Below, piece by piece: positions 54,104-63,799 of a stretch of 64,000 bases of DNA; the stretch's first letter is position 1; each line of letters starts with the position of its first letter. The position numbers and the translations under genes are program-made. This DNA comes from Catalinimonas alkaloidigena (GTDB taxonomy: Bacteria > Bacteroidota > Bacteroidia > Cytophagales > Cyclobacteriaceae). The notes beneath the pieces were generated by a model, which worked only from the letters and a program-made list of their open reading frames with translations, was not told the origin of the DNA and ran no database searches. The stretch spans positions 5,771,001 through 5,835,000 of the forward strand of contig NZ_JAQFIL010000001.1 of NCBI RefSeq assembly GCF_029504655.1. The letters are read 5' to 3'.

Positions 54104-55819
54104 TTATATGATTTTCAAATTTCTAAAGCGGTTGATGGCGGCTGCCAACTCTACTTTTCTGAACCTCACCAGATCGCCTCTCAGTTTGGGAGACAAAGCA
54201 TCCAGCCCTTTTTCGTTTAGCAGCTGCTCACAACGCGACAGATCGTCTGCCAGTTTAGCCTTTCCGTTGGCATTATGGTACAGATAAACCATTGCCTCCC
54301 CAATGGCCTTGAGTTGCCCCTGGTCAATGAGTTGTTCTATCTGACTCACATCTATTTTTTCCTCTCCGTAAAGTATTTGGTCTATAGCATGTACTTTGAT
54401 ACTCACCGACTTTTTGCCTTTTTCGGGATTCAGACATTGATGGTCAACCTGCCTGTGGCTGAGCCTTCCAAATTGCTGCCCACCTTCACGGGCCCGCTGC
54501 GTCTGGTATTTTTCAGCAATCGCTTTGGCCTGCTCACTCACATCTTTTATCCTGAATTCTTCAAGGGCAATCACAGTATTGGCAACTTCAAAATAGTCAC
54601 CACTTCCTCCCATCACGAGGATAGTAGATACACCCTGCTCATGGTACATCTGCTTCACCTTGTCCAGAAAGGGAGTGATAGGCTCTTTCTCCTTGCTGAT
54701 CAGTTGCTGCATCCGATGGTCGCGGATCATAAAATTGGTAGCCGAAGTATCCTCATCAATCAGCAGTAGTTTTGAACCTGCTTCAAGGGCTTCCATAATA
54801 TTGGCGGCCTGTGAGGTACTACCGCTGGCACTGGGCGTAGAAAAAGCCTCAGTAGATTGCTGTAGGGGGAGCTTATTGATAAAAGCAGAGATGTTTACTT
54901 TTTGAATACTTCTCTCATCTTCTGCCCTTATCTTCATCGCGCTGGCATCCGTGGCAACGTACTCACGACCATCGCCGGGGATATGATTATAAACGCCCAT
55001 GCTGATGGCGCGTAGTAATGTAGACTTGCCATGGTACCCTCCGCCTACAATGAGGTTAATCCCTTTATACAGCCCCATGCCCCTAACTTTTCCTCTGTTC
55101 GGGAGGTCTACCGTGACTTCTAAAGAGGATGGCGACTGGAAAGGAACGGCCTGTCCGCTCATAGGCCGATCGTCTACACCGCTTCGGCGGGGAAGTATGG
55201 CTCCATTGGCTATGAAAGCCACCAGGTTCATTTGTCTGAGCTGTGTTCTCAGAAAGTCAGCATCCTCGGCCACTTCAATGTGTGCCTGCAACCTCCTCTT
55301 ATCCAGCGCATCATAATATAAGCTTTCCTGTACAATTTGAGGCAGGTCTTTAATGAGCATTTCTACTGCCTGCCTGCCCAATACACTTCTGCCTCTGGCT
55401 GGTAAGCCGGCATTGAATCTTACCTCTAAAGAAGTATCAGCAAGCACAGTAGCGTTTCTTTCCAGTATCTCCTGACCTATGGAGGGCATAAACATTTTCC
55501 CGCTGTGGCCGGCACCCCGGTGTCCGGCACTCCGGTGGTCAGAATGCTTTCTGCAATTTTGGGCAAACACCCTACTGATATAGTCACATAAAGCTGTTTG
55601 CCGGCTGCTGTTTTTGTAGCTATCCCGGGGAAGGCCGGTTTCTTCCAAAGGCATGCGTATTGCCAGTTGACTGGGGCTGGCGAAAGGATCACCTTGCACA
55701 TAATCAATGTGTAAGCTAAAATTGCCAAAGTCGTAATGCCCTCTGATCTGCTTGTATGCTTTGTAGTTTTTGCGGTCAATGGCAAGAAGCTGCCTGCCTA
55801 GATCCTCCTGTTTTTTCAT
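54104..55819 (-). CDS. ABC_ATPase (COG3044/PF09818-type) P-loop protein
   Basis: This 571-residue soluble ATPase is of the ABC class but has no transporter partner. The Walker A is GGGYHGKST with Lys265, an SGSTSQ stretch sits at the signature position, and the Walker B is LLLIDEDTSAT (Asp355-Glu356-Asp357). The N-terminal FGNFSLHIDYVQGDPFASPS and the C-terminal RGDLVRFRKVELAAAINRFR blocks fit the family of predicted ABC-class ATPases of unknown role. A short five-residue repeat (HRSAG, HRGAG, HSGK; about residues 94-107) sits in the N-terminal part and comes from a 15-bp DNA duplication. It is followed 4 bases later by prs. Confidence 0.85.
   Translation of the reverse strand: MKKQEDLGRQLLAIDRKNYKAYKQIRGHYDFGNFSLHIDYVQGDPFASPSQLAIRMPLEETGLPRDSYKNSSRQTALCDYISRVFAQNCRKHSDHRSAGHRGAGHSGKMFMPSIGQEILERNATVLADTSLEVRFNAGLPARGRSVLGRQAVEMLIKDLPQIVQESLYYDALDKRRLQAHIEVAEDADFLRTQLRQMNLVAFIANGAILPRRSGVDDRPMSGQAVPFQSPSSLEVTVDLPNRGKVRGMGLYKGINLIVGGGYHGKSTLLRAISMGVYNHIPGDGREYVATDASAMKIRAEDERSIQKVNISAFINKLPLQQSTEAFSTPSASGSTSQAANIMEALEAGSKLLLIDEDTSATNFMIRDHRMQQLISKEKEPITPFLDKVKQMYHEQGVSTILVMGGSGDYFEVANTVIALEEFRIKDVSEQAKAIAEKYQTQRAREGGQQFGRLSHRQVDHQCLNPEKGKKSVSIKVHAIDQILYGEEKIDVSQIEQLIDQGQLKAIGEAMVYLYHNANGKAKLADDLSRCEQLLNEKGLDALSPKLRGDLVRFRKVELAAAINRFRNLKII
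55509..55538. repeat. In-frame 15-bp tandem duplication inside the ABC_ATPase gene
   Basis: CCGGCACCCCGGTGT (55509-55523) and CCGGCACTCCGGTGG (55524-55538) differ at two bases. In the minus-strand reading they give the repeat HRSAG and HRGAG, so the frame is kept. Confidence 0.75.
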
Positions 55820-56833
55820 AAATAATTGCTATTCATTTATGGATAAAACTTTCTGCATTAACTATGAGGGCTACGGAAGGTTACTTATACAAGTTTGGTA
55901 AAAGTACTATTAGTCCACTCGGAAGCATATATCAAGCTATATAAGCTATATCTTATGCATTAGTAGCTACGGATGACTGGTAGTATTCACCTAATAAAAA
56001 GGAAGGCAAGTGACTATTTTATAGCAGCGTTATGCTTTATAGCTTTGCATTACTGGATGAATTGAAAACAACAATTTTTTAACGATTGGGTAAGCCTAAA
56101 TATGTAGGCTTATTTTTCACCCACCTCAGATATAAGCCTTACCTAATCATATTGATACCCCCTTAATGTCTGGCAGAAGTGATATGCTGTTTCCTGCAAG
56201 TGATGCAGGTCTCCCTTATCGGCTATAAGCACTCAAGTGTAATGTATTAGCACGACAGCGGGAAAGCAGCCCGCATAAATGTAAAAGCGAAAGCAAGTTC
56301 TCTTAAACAAATTGTCACTATGACATGATAATATGCTTTTTTTACCCGGACAACTATCATAAAACTTCCACAAACCCCTTCACTGCCGCTTAGTACATTA
56401 GCGCACATCAACTGGCTATTGTCTTTATCCAAAACAAAGGGCTACCCCCGAAGTTAACTAGTCAGTATGTTGGTGGCAGTCCGTATAAAACAGTCAATCA
56501 GTTTCAGTATTCTCCACCTATACTCAGGCTTGAGATTTGATAGGAGGTAACATAAGTTTTAGAATCAAATCTTGATCTCATGCGTGAAACTAAAGTCAGA
56601 TACAGCGGCTACATTGGCACTTTTCTTAATTCCCTCCACTTTACTAGCCCTAAGGTTTCTGTAAGCTAAGATAGTTGCTGATCATGGTACTCTTCTTAGA
56701 AGTAAAGCTGGGAGCTTGCACAGGAAACTTAAACTCATTTTGAGTAGGTAATTATATATATTCTCATGGAGTTGCTCGTACAATTTGTAAATTATCTTTT
56801 TTACCTACATTTTACCTATTGGCATTTTTTTAT
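55820..56833. other. About 1 kb noncoding region with several hairpins
   Basis: No convincing coding frame exists on either strand; the 61-residue frame at 56247-56432 has no protein-like features. Structures seen are a terminator-like hairpin at 56092-56117 and an inverted repeat AGATTTGAT (56533-56541)/ATCAAATCT (56564-56572). A short stem CCTGCA/TGCAGG lies near 56193-56209. The region must hold the leftward promoter of the ABC_ATPase/prs pair and the rightward promoter of the hybrid kinase. Neither could be placed. Confidence 0.55.
56092..56117 (+). terminator. Terminator-like hairpin without an obvious upstream gene
   Basis: AAGCCTA (56092-56098) and TAGGCTT (56105-56111) form a perfect 7-bp stem followed by ATTTTT on the plus strand. 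No rightward gene lies upstream in the window between 55820 and here, so it might end a small RNA. Confidence 0.45.
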
Positions 56834-59800
56834 ATGAAAACAAATACACAAGCACAACCCAATACAGAAGCCTCACCTCTTACTATTGTAGGTATAGGAG
56901 CATCGGCAGGAGGCCTGGCTGCCCTGAAAAGTTTTTTCTCTCTTATTCCCCCGGACAGTGGGCTGGCCTATGTCATTGTAGTGCATCTCTCTCCGGAGCA
57001 TAAAAGCGCGCTGGCGGAACTGCTCCAACCCCATGTAAGGATGCCGGTACAGCAGGTCACCAAAACAATTCCTCTGAAAGCTGACCATGTCTATGTAATT
57101 CCCCCCAATGCTAATCTGAATACCATAGATACCCATCTGCGTCTTTCGGATCTGGAAGAAAGGCGCAGGGAACGTGCGCCTATTGACCACTTCTTCCGTA
57201 CGCTGGCCGCTACCCATGATGGTAATTCGGTAGGCATTATTCTTACCGGCACCGGCTCCGATGGCACACTGGGTATCAGAGAGATCAAAGTGCAGGGAGG
57301 CTTAACTATCGTACAGGACCCACAAGAAGCTGAATTTGATGGTATGCCCCAGAGTGCTATCTTCTCCGGTCAGGTAGATAAGGTGATGCCTTTAAAAGAA
57401 ATCCCCCCTTTCCTGCTTAAATATGTTTCTACCCGACCCAAACTCAAAATTCTGGACCCTGCTGAAGAGCCGGAAGGGGAAGGCAGACAGCTCATCCATA
57501 AAATCTACGCGCAGGTAAGAGCCCGCACCGGACGTGACTTTAGCCGTTATAAGCACTCTACTATACTACGCCGCCTGCAACGCCGTATGCAGCTACACCA
57601 GATAGAGCATCTGGAAGATTATATTACTTTGCTTCGCAAAAATACAGAAGAAGTTCACTTGCTTTCGGATGACTTTCTGATCAATGTCACCAGCTTTTTC
57701 CGGGATGCGGAGGTATACCAGAACCTTGAAGATAAGATCATCCCTCAAATCTTTGAGCGCAAGAAGCTGGACGAACAGGTCAGGGTATGGTCGGTAGGCT
57801 GCGCTACTGGTGAGGAAGCTTACTCACTGGGTATGCTGCTCATTGAAGAAGCCAGCCGCAGGGAGACTGCCCCTTCCATTCAGGTATTTGCCTCTGACCT
57901 GCACGAGCACTCCCTTAAGCGAGCAAGGGATGGCTTTTATCCGGGAGACATTAAGGTAGACGTGAGCGAGGAGCGGCTGCACCGCTTTTTCACCAAAGAA
58001 GACGGCGGTTATCGCATCCGTAAGGAGCTGCGTGAGCTGGTGATCTTTACCCCGCACAACCTGCTGGGTGATCCGCCCTTCTCCCGCATTGACCTGATCG
58101 TCTGCCGTAATCTGCTTATTTACCTACAGCGGGATGTACAGCGCGATGTGTTTGAGCTTTTTCACTATTCTCTGCGCCCCGATGGCACGCTCGTACTGGG
58201 CAGCTCCGAACACCTGGAAAGTACTGACCTCTTCCGGGCGGAGAACAAAGAGCTTTCCATATATGCCAAACGCAATGTAGCCGGCCCTGAGCCTCGCCTG
58301 CCGGTTTTCCCTACTGTACATACGCGCTTTCCCCCGGAACCATCGGGAGAAAGGGAGCAGACGAGCCTGCCCTACGGAGCGCTCCACCAGAAGATGGTAG
58401 AGCGCTACGGGCCGCCCAGTATCCTGCTCAGCCCGGATTATCAGGTGATGCATGTTTCTGAAAATGCCGGGCGCTACCTACAGATTTCGGGAGGGGAACT
58501 CAGCCGCGACGGTTTTAAGCTGATACGCCCTGAGTTGCAAATGGAATTACGCTCTACTATCTACGCTGCCCGGGAAGGCAGGACGTTGACGCGCTCCAAT
58601 CCGGTAAATATTACTCTGGACGGACAGCCACATCAGATTATTCTATCTGCCAGGGTGGTAGATGAAAGCTCTCAGGAAAATGTGATCCTGGTCCTGTTTG
58701 AAGAATATGACAAAAGGAGCGCTTCTATAGAAACCCGGACTACCAGCAGGGACAAAGCGCCTAATTCTGAGCAGGTAAAAGAACTTAGCCGTGAACTGCA
58801 AGATACGCGGCAGCGCCTGCAGGCAGTGATAGAAGAATATGAAACCAGCCGGGAAGAAATGAAAGCCTCTAATGAAGAGCTGCAATCGGCCAATGAGGAA
58901 CTGCGCTCTACGCTGGAAGAGTTAGAAACCAGCAAGGAGGAGCTGCAATCTATGAACGAAGAGCTAACCACCCTCAACCAGGAGAACCGACACAAGGTAG
59001 AGGAGCTGGGGCAACTCTCAGATGATCTGCAAAACCTGATGGCCGCTACCGATATTGCCACCCTCTTTCTGGATAAAAAGTTACGCATACTGCGCTTTAC
59101 ACCTCAGCTCGGAGAGCTGTTTAATGTCCGTCCGGCTGACAGAGGGCGTCTGATCTCGGACCAGACGCATCAGCTGGGTTATGATGAGTTGATCTCTGAC
59201 GCGCAAAAAGTACTCAGGAAACTGATACCGATAGAAAGGGAGGTAAAAGACAGGAATGGCAACACTTACCTGACGCGGGTACTGCCCTACCGTAGTGCGG
59301 AAGACCGGATAGAAGGGGTAGTCATTACTTTTATTGATATCTCTGCAAGAATAGAGGCAGAAAAGCAACTCAGGAATAGTGCGGAGCAATTTCGAGCTCT
59401 GGTGGAGGCTTCTGCCCAAATGGTGTGGACCACCAATGCCAAAGGTGAAATGGTAGAAGACTCTTCCTCCTGGCGCGCCTTTACCGGACAAACTTTTGAT
59501 GAATGTAAGGGTTTTGGCTGGCTGAATGCGGTACACCCTGAGGACAAGAAGCTAAGCGAGAGCAACTGGCAAGCATGTGTGAAGGAAGAAAAAGCGGTGA
59601 ACATGGTGGCACGTTTGCAGCATAAAGGTGGCGAATGGCGCTGGACCACCCTACGTGCCGTACCTTTAAGAAACGAAGAGGGCTCCCTGCAGGGATATGT
59701 AGGTATGAATACAGATGTTACTGAACAAAAACAGGCGGAAGAAGCGCTGCTAGAGAGTGAAGAACGTCTCAGTCAGTTACTTGAGCAACTACCTGTTGGC

Positions 59801-62497
59801 GTAGGTATGCTTGACAGCAACGGGAGTTGGCTGCTTCAGACTTCACTTATCCGGGAGCTGACTCCTCATTCTATCCCGTCCCTTAACGCATCGGAGACTT
59901 TTAGGTGGAAAAGCTGGGCCAAGGATGGCTCTTTGGTAGATCCTTCTGAATGGCCTGGGTCCAGAGGGTTAAGGGGAGAGGTGGTAAGCCCGGGTATGGA
60001 ATTCCTCTATACGCCTGAAGACGGTCCTGAGCGATGGATACGCGTAAGTAGTGCACCTTTTCGTGATGAAGAAGGAAAGCCTAAAGGCATCATTATGGTT
60101 ACTGAGGACATTACTAAACAAAAGGAGATTGCTGAAAAACTGCGTAAGAGTGAAGAGCACCGTTTGCTGGCGCTTGAATCATCCGGAATCGGCGTCTGGC
60201 AGTTAAACCCCGAAACAAATGAGCTTTACTGGTCAAAGAGAGTAGGTGAACTGCTGGGCCTGGCGCCAGACATTCCTGAAGATTTTGATATGGCTCTCGA
60301 GAGAGTCCACCCTGAAGACCGCTCCATTGTGCTTGAAGCCGTTTCAGAAGCTACCGGACCTGAAGGGACAGGAGCATTTGAAATTGAGTATCGGGTTGTC
60401 CATCCTGATGGTAAACTCCTTTGGATCAGTTCCCGGGCAAAAACCTTAGAAATAACAGGAAAAGTAGGTCGTAAGACTGATTATCTGTTTGGAGCCATGA
60501 TAGATATTACCGCACGCAAGCAGGCTGAAGAAGCCCTACGACAATCAGAAGAGCGTCTTCGGCTGGCTACCGCCTCAGGAAACATGTACTCCTGGGAGCT
60601 GGATATGGCTACGCAGGAGTTTCAGTATTCGGGCAGTGCCAGCTGCGTAATCGGCCTTCCCTCTGAAGAGGATTTACCCAAAAGCCTGGATGAGATGATA
60701 CGGATGGTTCATGAAGATGACCGGGAAAGAACACAAAAGGAACTTGAGCTGGCTCAAAAGGAGGCAGAAACCTATAGTATTGCCTTTAGAATTAATAGCG
60801 GTGACAATGGTATCATCTGGCTGGAGAAAAATGCCAGAGTATTTCGTGATCAGCAGGGCAAAGCGGTACGCATCATTGGTATCGCACAAAATATTACCGA
60901 TCGCAAACTTGCCCAGGAAGCCCTGGAAAAAGCAAAGCATGAAGCGGAAATAGCCGCCCAGGCTAAAGATGAGTTTCTTTCTACCATGAGCCACGAGATA
61001 CGCACGCCGCTCAATGCCATCAACGGACTTACCAGTTTGCTGCTACAGAAGCACCCCCGCCGTGACCAGCAGGAAAACCTCAATACGCTGAAGTTCTCCG
61101 CCCATAGCCTGCTCATCCTGATCAATGACATACTGGACTATAGCAAAATTGAGGCAGGCAAGGTAGAGTTGGAGCATGTAGATTACCAGCTTTCTACTTT
61201 GGTAAACAGCATCCGGCAGGCGCATTTGCCGCTGGCTGAGCAAAAAGATAGTGAACTTTACTTTCACATCGCTGATAATGTGCCAGATGTCCTCAAAGGT
61301 GATCCCCATAAGCTGGCTCAGATCCTCAATAATCTGATCAGTAATGCCATTAAGTTTACCGAGCATGGCAGTATCTACCTGAATGTGAAGCTTGAGAAAC
61401 TGGAAAAAGACGCCGCCTGGCTTTTCTTCGAGGTAGAAGATACCGGCATTGGCATTTCGGAAGACAAAATCAAGAAGATCTTTGGGAAATTTACCCAGGC
61501 TGACAGCAGTACGGTACGCCGATACGGGGGCACAGGGCTGGGGCTTTCCATTTCCAAGTCATTGCTGGAGTTTATGGGCAGTGAAATCGGAGTAGAAAGT
61601 GAGGAAGGAGTAGGCTCCGTATTCTCCTTTAGCCTGGTGCAGGAAATTGGCAACCAGGCCCAGCTCAAAATGGCAGAACATATGTATACAGAAAGCAATA
61701 AAGATGCTGCCCTTTTAAGAAAAGTAAAAATCTTGCTGGTAGAAGACGCTGAGATCAATCGTATGGTGGTACTACAACATCTGGAAGAATGGTGGGGGCT
61801 AAAAGCGGATGAAGCTATGAATGGAAAAGAAGCTGTGGAGAAAGCCCGCCAGACCCAATATGACCTTATCCTGATGGACAAGCGCATGCCGGAAATGGAT
61901 GGGGTAGAAGCCACGCTGCAGATACGTAAGCTTAATAAGCACTATGCCCAGATTCCCATTATCATTCTGTCGGCTGATACTTCCATGACCGAAGAAGTTT
62001 CGGAGGAGGGAAGCAGACTCTTTGATGCCATGGTAACCAAGCCTTTTGAGCCGCAACAGCTGATGAAAACTATTATTTCTCAGGTGGTCGGAGAAGGGGA
62101 TTCACTCTCCGTTTCATCCAGAAAGCAGGAAGCCAGGCCAGATAAAGACATACTTGCTCCAGACTTTGCCAAAGTGGAAGATCATTTCAATGATTCAGTA
62201 AAAAAGAAAAAGCTATTCTATCAAAAGGCACTTAAGGCACTGCAATCGTACCAGGCTGAATACCTGGAAGGACTGGAACAGCAGGATAAAGCACAACTGG
62301 AAGACAGCATGCATAAAGCAAAAACCTTATATACCATGCTGGGACTGGAACCCTTTTACGAAAAAATGCTGGATTTACGTCGTCAGGTAGAAGCAGGCAC
62401 TTCAGCAGAAGCATTAAAAAAAGAAAGGGATGAGATACGAAAGGACTTAGAAAAGCTGATCGCTAAAATCCAGCAAAGGCATGAGCAACTGGGCTAG
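56834..62497 (+). CDS. CheB-CheR-PAS hybrid sensor histidine kinase with receiver and Hpt
   Basis: This signalling protein has about 1887 residues. In order: a CheB methylesterase domain (about 16-195) with Ser24, His51 and Asp143; a CheR methyltransferase domain (about 210-480) with the SAM loop GCATGEE (322-328); a PAS-like part; a coiled coil (about 643-721, SNEELQSANEELRSTLEELE); and PAS domains starting near 735, 850, 973, 1107 and 1238. The kinase part has His1387 (MSHEIRTPLN), then a HATPase (NNLISNAIKF near 1498; DTGIGIS). A receiver (about 1630-1750) has Asp1682 (MDKRMPEMDG), and an Hpt-like C-terminus has His1827 (MHKAKT). There are no membrane helices. I chose the ATG at 56834; a TTG at 56819 would add five residues. 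All catalytic residues look intact. Confidence 0.93.
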   Translation: MKTNTQAQPNTEASPLTIVGIGASAGGLAALKSFFSLIPPDSGLAYVIVVHLSPEHKSALAELLQPHVRMPVQQVTKTIPLKADHVYVIPPNANLNTIDTHLRLSDLEERRRERAPIDHFFRTLAATHDGNSVGIILTGTGSDGTLGIREIKVQGGLTIVQDPQEAEFDGMPQSAIFSGQVDKVMPLKEIPPFLLKYVSTRPKLKILDPAEEPEGEGRQLIHKIYAQVRARTGRDFSRYKHSTILRRLQRRMQLHQIEHLEDYITLLRKNTEEVHLLSDDFLINVTSFFRDAEVYQNLEDKIIPQIFERKKLDEQVRVWSVGCATGEEAYSLGMLLIEEASRRETAPSIQVFASDLHEHSLKRARDGFYPGDIKVDVSEERLHRFFTKEDGGYRIRKELRELVIFTPHNLLGDPPFSRIDLIVCRNLLIYLQRDVQRDVFELFHYSLRPDGTLVLGSSEHLESTDLFRAENKELSIYAKRNVAGPEPRLPVFPTVHTRFPPEPSGEREQTSLPYGALHQKMVERYGPPSILLSPDYQVMHVSENAGRYLQISGGELSRDGFKLIRPELQMELRSTIYAAREGRTLTRSNPVNITLDGQPHQIILSARVVDESSQENVILVLFEEYDKRSASIETRTTSRDKAPNSEQVKELSRELQDTRQRLQAVIEEYETSREEMKASNEELQSANEELRSTLEELETSKEELQSMNEELTTLNQENRHKVEELGQLSDDLQNLMAATDIATLFLDKKLRILRFTPQLGELFNVRPADRGRLISDQTHQLGYDELISDAQKVLRKLIPIEREVKDRNGNTYLTRVLPYRSAEDRIEGVVITFIDISARIEAEKQLRNSAEQFRALVEASAQMVWTTNAKGEMVEDSSSWRAFTGQTFDECKGFGWLNAVHPEDKKLSESNWQACVKEEKAVNMVARLQHKGGEWRWTTLRAVPLRNEEGSLQGYVGMNTDVTEQKQAEEALLESEERLSQLLEQLPVGVGMLDSNGSWLLQTSLIRELTPHSIPSLNASETFRWKSWAKDGSLVDPSEWPGSRGLRGEVVSPGMEFLYTPEDGPERWIRVSSAPFRDEEGKPKGIIMVTEDITKQKEIAEKLRKSEEHRLLALESSGIGVWQLNPETNELYWSKRVGELLGLAPDIPEDFDMALERVHPEDRSIVLEAVSEATGPEGTGAFEIEYRVVHPDGKLLWISSRAKTLEITGKVGRKTDYLFGAMIDITARKQAEEALRQSEERLRLATASGNMYSWELDMATQEFQYSGSASCVIGLPSEEDLPKSLDEMIRMVHEDDRERTQKELELAQKEAETYSIAFRINSGDNGIIWLEKNARVFRDQQGKAVRIIGIAQNITDRKLAQEALEKAKHEAEIAAQAKDEFLSTMSHEIRTPLNAINGLTSLLLQKHPRRDQQENLNTLKFSAHSLLILINDILDYSKIEAGKVELEHVDYQLSTLVNSIRQAHLPLAEQKDSELYFHIADNVPDVLKGDPHKLAQILNNLISNAIKFTEHGSIYLNVKLEKLEKDAAWLFFEVEDTGIGISEDKIKKIFGKFTQADSSTVRRYGGTGLGLSISKSLLEFMGSEIGVESEEGVGSVFSFSLVQEIGNQAQLKMAEHMYTESNKDAALLRKVKILLVEDAEINRMVVLQHLEEWWGLKADEAMNGKEAVEKARQTQYDLILMDKRMPEMDGVEATLQIRKLNKHYAQIPIIILSADTSMTEEVSEEGSRLFDAMVTKPFEPQQLMKTIISQVVGEGDSLSVSSRKQEARPDKDILAPDFAKVEDHFNDSVKKKKLFYQKALKALQSYQAEYLEGLEQQDKAQLEDSMHKAKTLYTMLGLEPFYEKMLDLRRQVEAGTSAEALKKERDEIRKDLEKLIAKIQQRHEQLG

Positions 62498-62596
62498 CTA
62501 CTTAGCTTTGTTCGGTCAAAGATTCAGGAAAAATCATCGGGCTTTAGCTTATGAAACAGCTCGTGAAGAGTAGTCAGATCTCCCAGAGCAACGGAA

Positions 62597-62622
62597 TAGC
62601 TATGCGGCTTATTGCATAGCTA
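62597..62622. repeat. Hairpin over the stop codon of the small gene at 62609
   Basis: TAGCTATGC (62597-62605) and GCATAGCTA (62614-62622) form a perfect 9-bp stem with an 8-base loop. The loop and arm contain the minus-strand stop codon (62609-62611). There is no T tract. It may slow ribosomes or protect the mRNA end in the convergent gap with the hybrid kinase gene. Confidence 0.6.
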
Positions 62623-62866
62623 CCCGCTGGAATAGCTCTTTGCTAAGGTAAGGTTCAAGCGCTTTTGTATTATTCAATACTTTGATCTTTACGATACCTT
62701 CCCAGGGGATGTGGCTGGATGACCATATTTCAACAAACTGTCCACTTATACTGTAAAGCTTGATATAGTAATAGGAGTTAATACGAGTAGTGAGATAATT
62801 GCCATACCTCTTTAGCAACCTGATTCTGTCATGATAATTGAGTGAACGAATACTTTGTGCTTCCAT
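62609..62866 (-). CDS. Small hypothetical protein
   Basis: This 85-residue protein has no signal peptide or membrane helix. The composition is protein-like, with a basic helix (HDRIRLLKRYGNYL) followed by strands (YYYIKLYSISGQFVEIW, IVKIKVLNN) and a helical end (LEPYLSKELFQR). This suggests a small alpha/beta fold. I do not recognise a family. It is convergent with the hybrid kinase gene and about 280 bases before the end of the NarL-type regulator gene. Because it is short and alone, its reality rests on composition and the absence of any competing frame. Confidence 0.6.
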   Translation of the reverse strand: MEAQSIRSLNYHDRIRLLKRYGNYLTTRINSYYYIKLYSISGQFVEIWSSSHIPWEGIVKIKVLNNTKALEPYLSKELFQRVAMQ

Positions 62867-63145
62867 ATAAATACAATAGTTTAGATAATTATTTCTATTA
62901 CTTTAAAACAACAAAATAAAAGCAGCTTTATCCATATCCATTTCCATTCAAATTTTCCCGTGATTCTACTCAATTTCCATCTAATTTGAGCTTCCTAGTA
63001 TGACTGCCTGGATTCCCCTATTTACTAAGCTTATTTACTCATACATAAAACGAATAGTGAGGGCAGAGGTGGATTTTTTTTCAGATTCAGGTAGCCGCCA
63101 GCTTTGATTTTATTATCTATACAATAAGCTCCTGCTACGCCCGAC

Positions 63146-63799
63146 TTACCATTTATTCGCATTATCCAGATATAGCCTTACCAGCTCCACAGTATTGTTT
63201 ACATTGCATTTCTGTAACATATTGGCCCGGTGGTTAGAGACTGTACGCTCACTCAGGAAAAGTTTATCAGCGATTTGCTTAGAGCTCAACCCCTCAATCA
63301 ATAATGTAAGTACTTCTTTTTCCCTCCTGGTAAGTGCATTGATAGGATTCTGATCACTCCCGCTGGCATCATTCCTGTTTTTAAAGCCTTTGACAATGAT
63401 CTGGCTGATAGGCTGGCTGTAATATTCTTTACCTTCCTGTATGCTTTTGATCGCCTCTATCAGCTCATTCTTTTCCGCCTGCTTGGTGATGTAGCCGGAT
63501 ACTGAGCTGTTGAGCGCTTTGTACACATAATCAGGAGAGTCGTGCATACTAAAGATAATGACTTTTGTAGGCAATTCTTTATTTCTGATTTCCTCAGAAA
63601 TATCAAAAATTGATTTCCCCGGCATGTTAATATCTGAGATAAGGATGTCGGGCTGAAGTTCCTCCACCAGTTTGTGTAACTGCTCTCCATCAGAGGCAGT
63701 AGCTAAAAGTTCTATGTCCTTACAATCCGAGAGCAGAGAAGATGTAGCCTGAGTGAGAATCACATGATCGTCAGCCAATACAATCTTACATTTATTCAT
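63146..63799 (-). CDS. NarL/FixJ family response regulator
   Basis: This 217-residue regulator has a receiver domain (CKIVLADDHVILTQ; phosphoacceptor Asp in LISDINMPGKS; Lys in GYITKQAEK) and a C-terminal LuxR-type helix-turn-helix (LTRREKEVLTLLIEGLSSKQ, IADKLFLSERTVSNHRANML). It binds DNA when phosphorylated. I chose the Met of MNKCKIVLADD (start 63799); the longer open frame to 63901 begins with an unlikely hydrophobic leader. No partner kinase is adjacent; the large hybrid kinase 0.65 kb away is the only candidate in the window. The left part of the gap (62867-63145) shows nothing. Confidence 0.92.
   Translation of the reverse strand: MNKCKIVLADDHVILTQATSSLLSDCKDIELLATASDGEQLHKLVEELQPDILISDINMPGKSIFDISEEIRNKELPTKVIIFSMHDSPDYVYKALNSSVSGYITKQAEKNELIEAIKSIQEGKEYYSQPISQIIVKGFKNRNDASGSDQNPINALTRREKEVLTLLIEGLSSKQIADKLFLSERTVSNHRANMLQKCNVNNTVELVRLYLDNANKW

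Noticed and set aside
56247-56432. 61-codon leftward frame in the 1-kb gap
   Set aside because: No family, no promoter and unlikely composition; better seen as noncoding.
61375-61914. Leftward open frame of 179 codons inside the hybrid kinase gene
   Set aside because: It is Ser-rich, antisense to the HATPase and receiver domains, and a typical mirror frame of a real gene.
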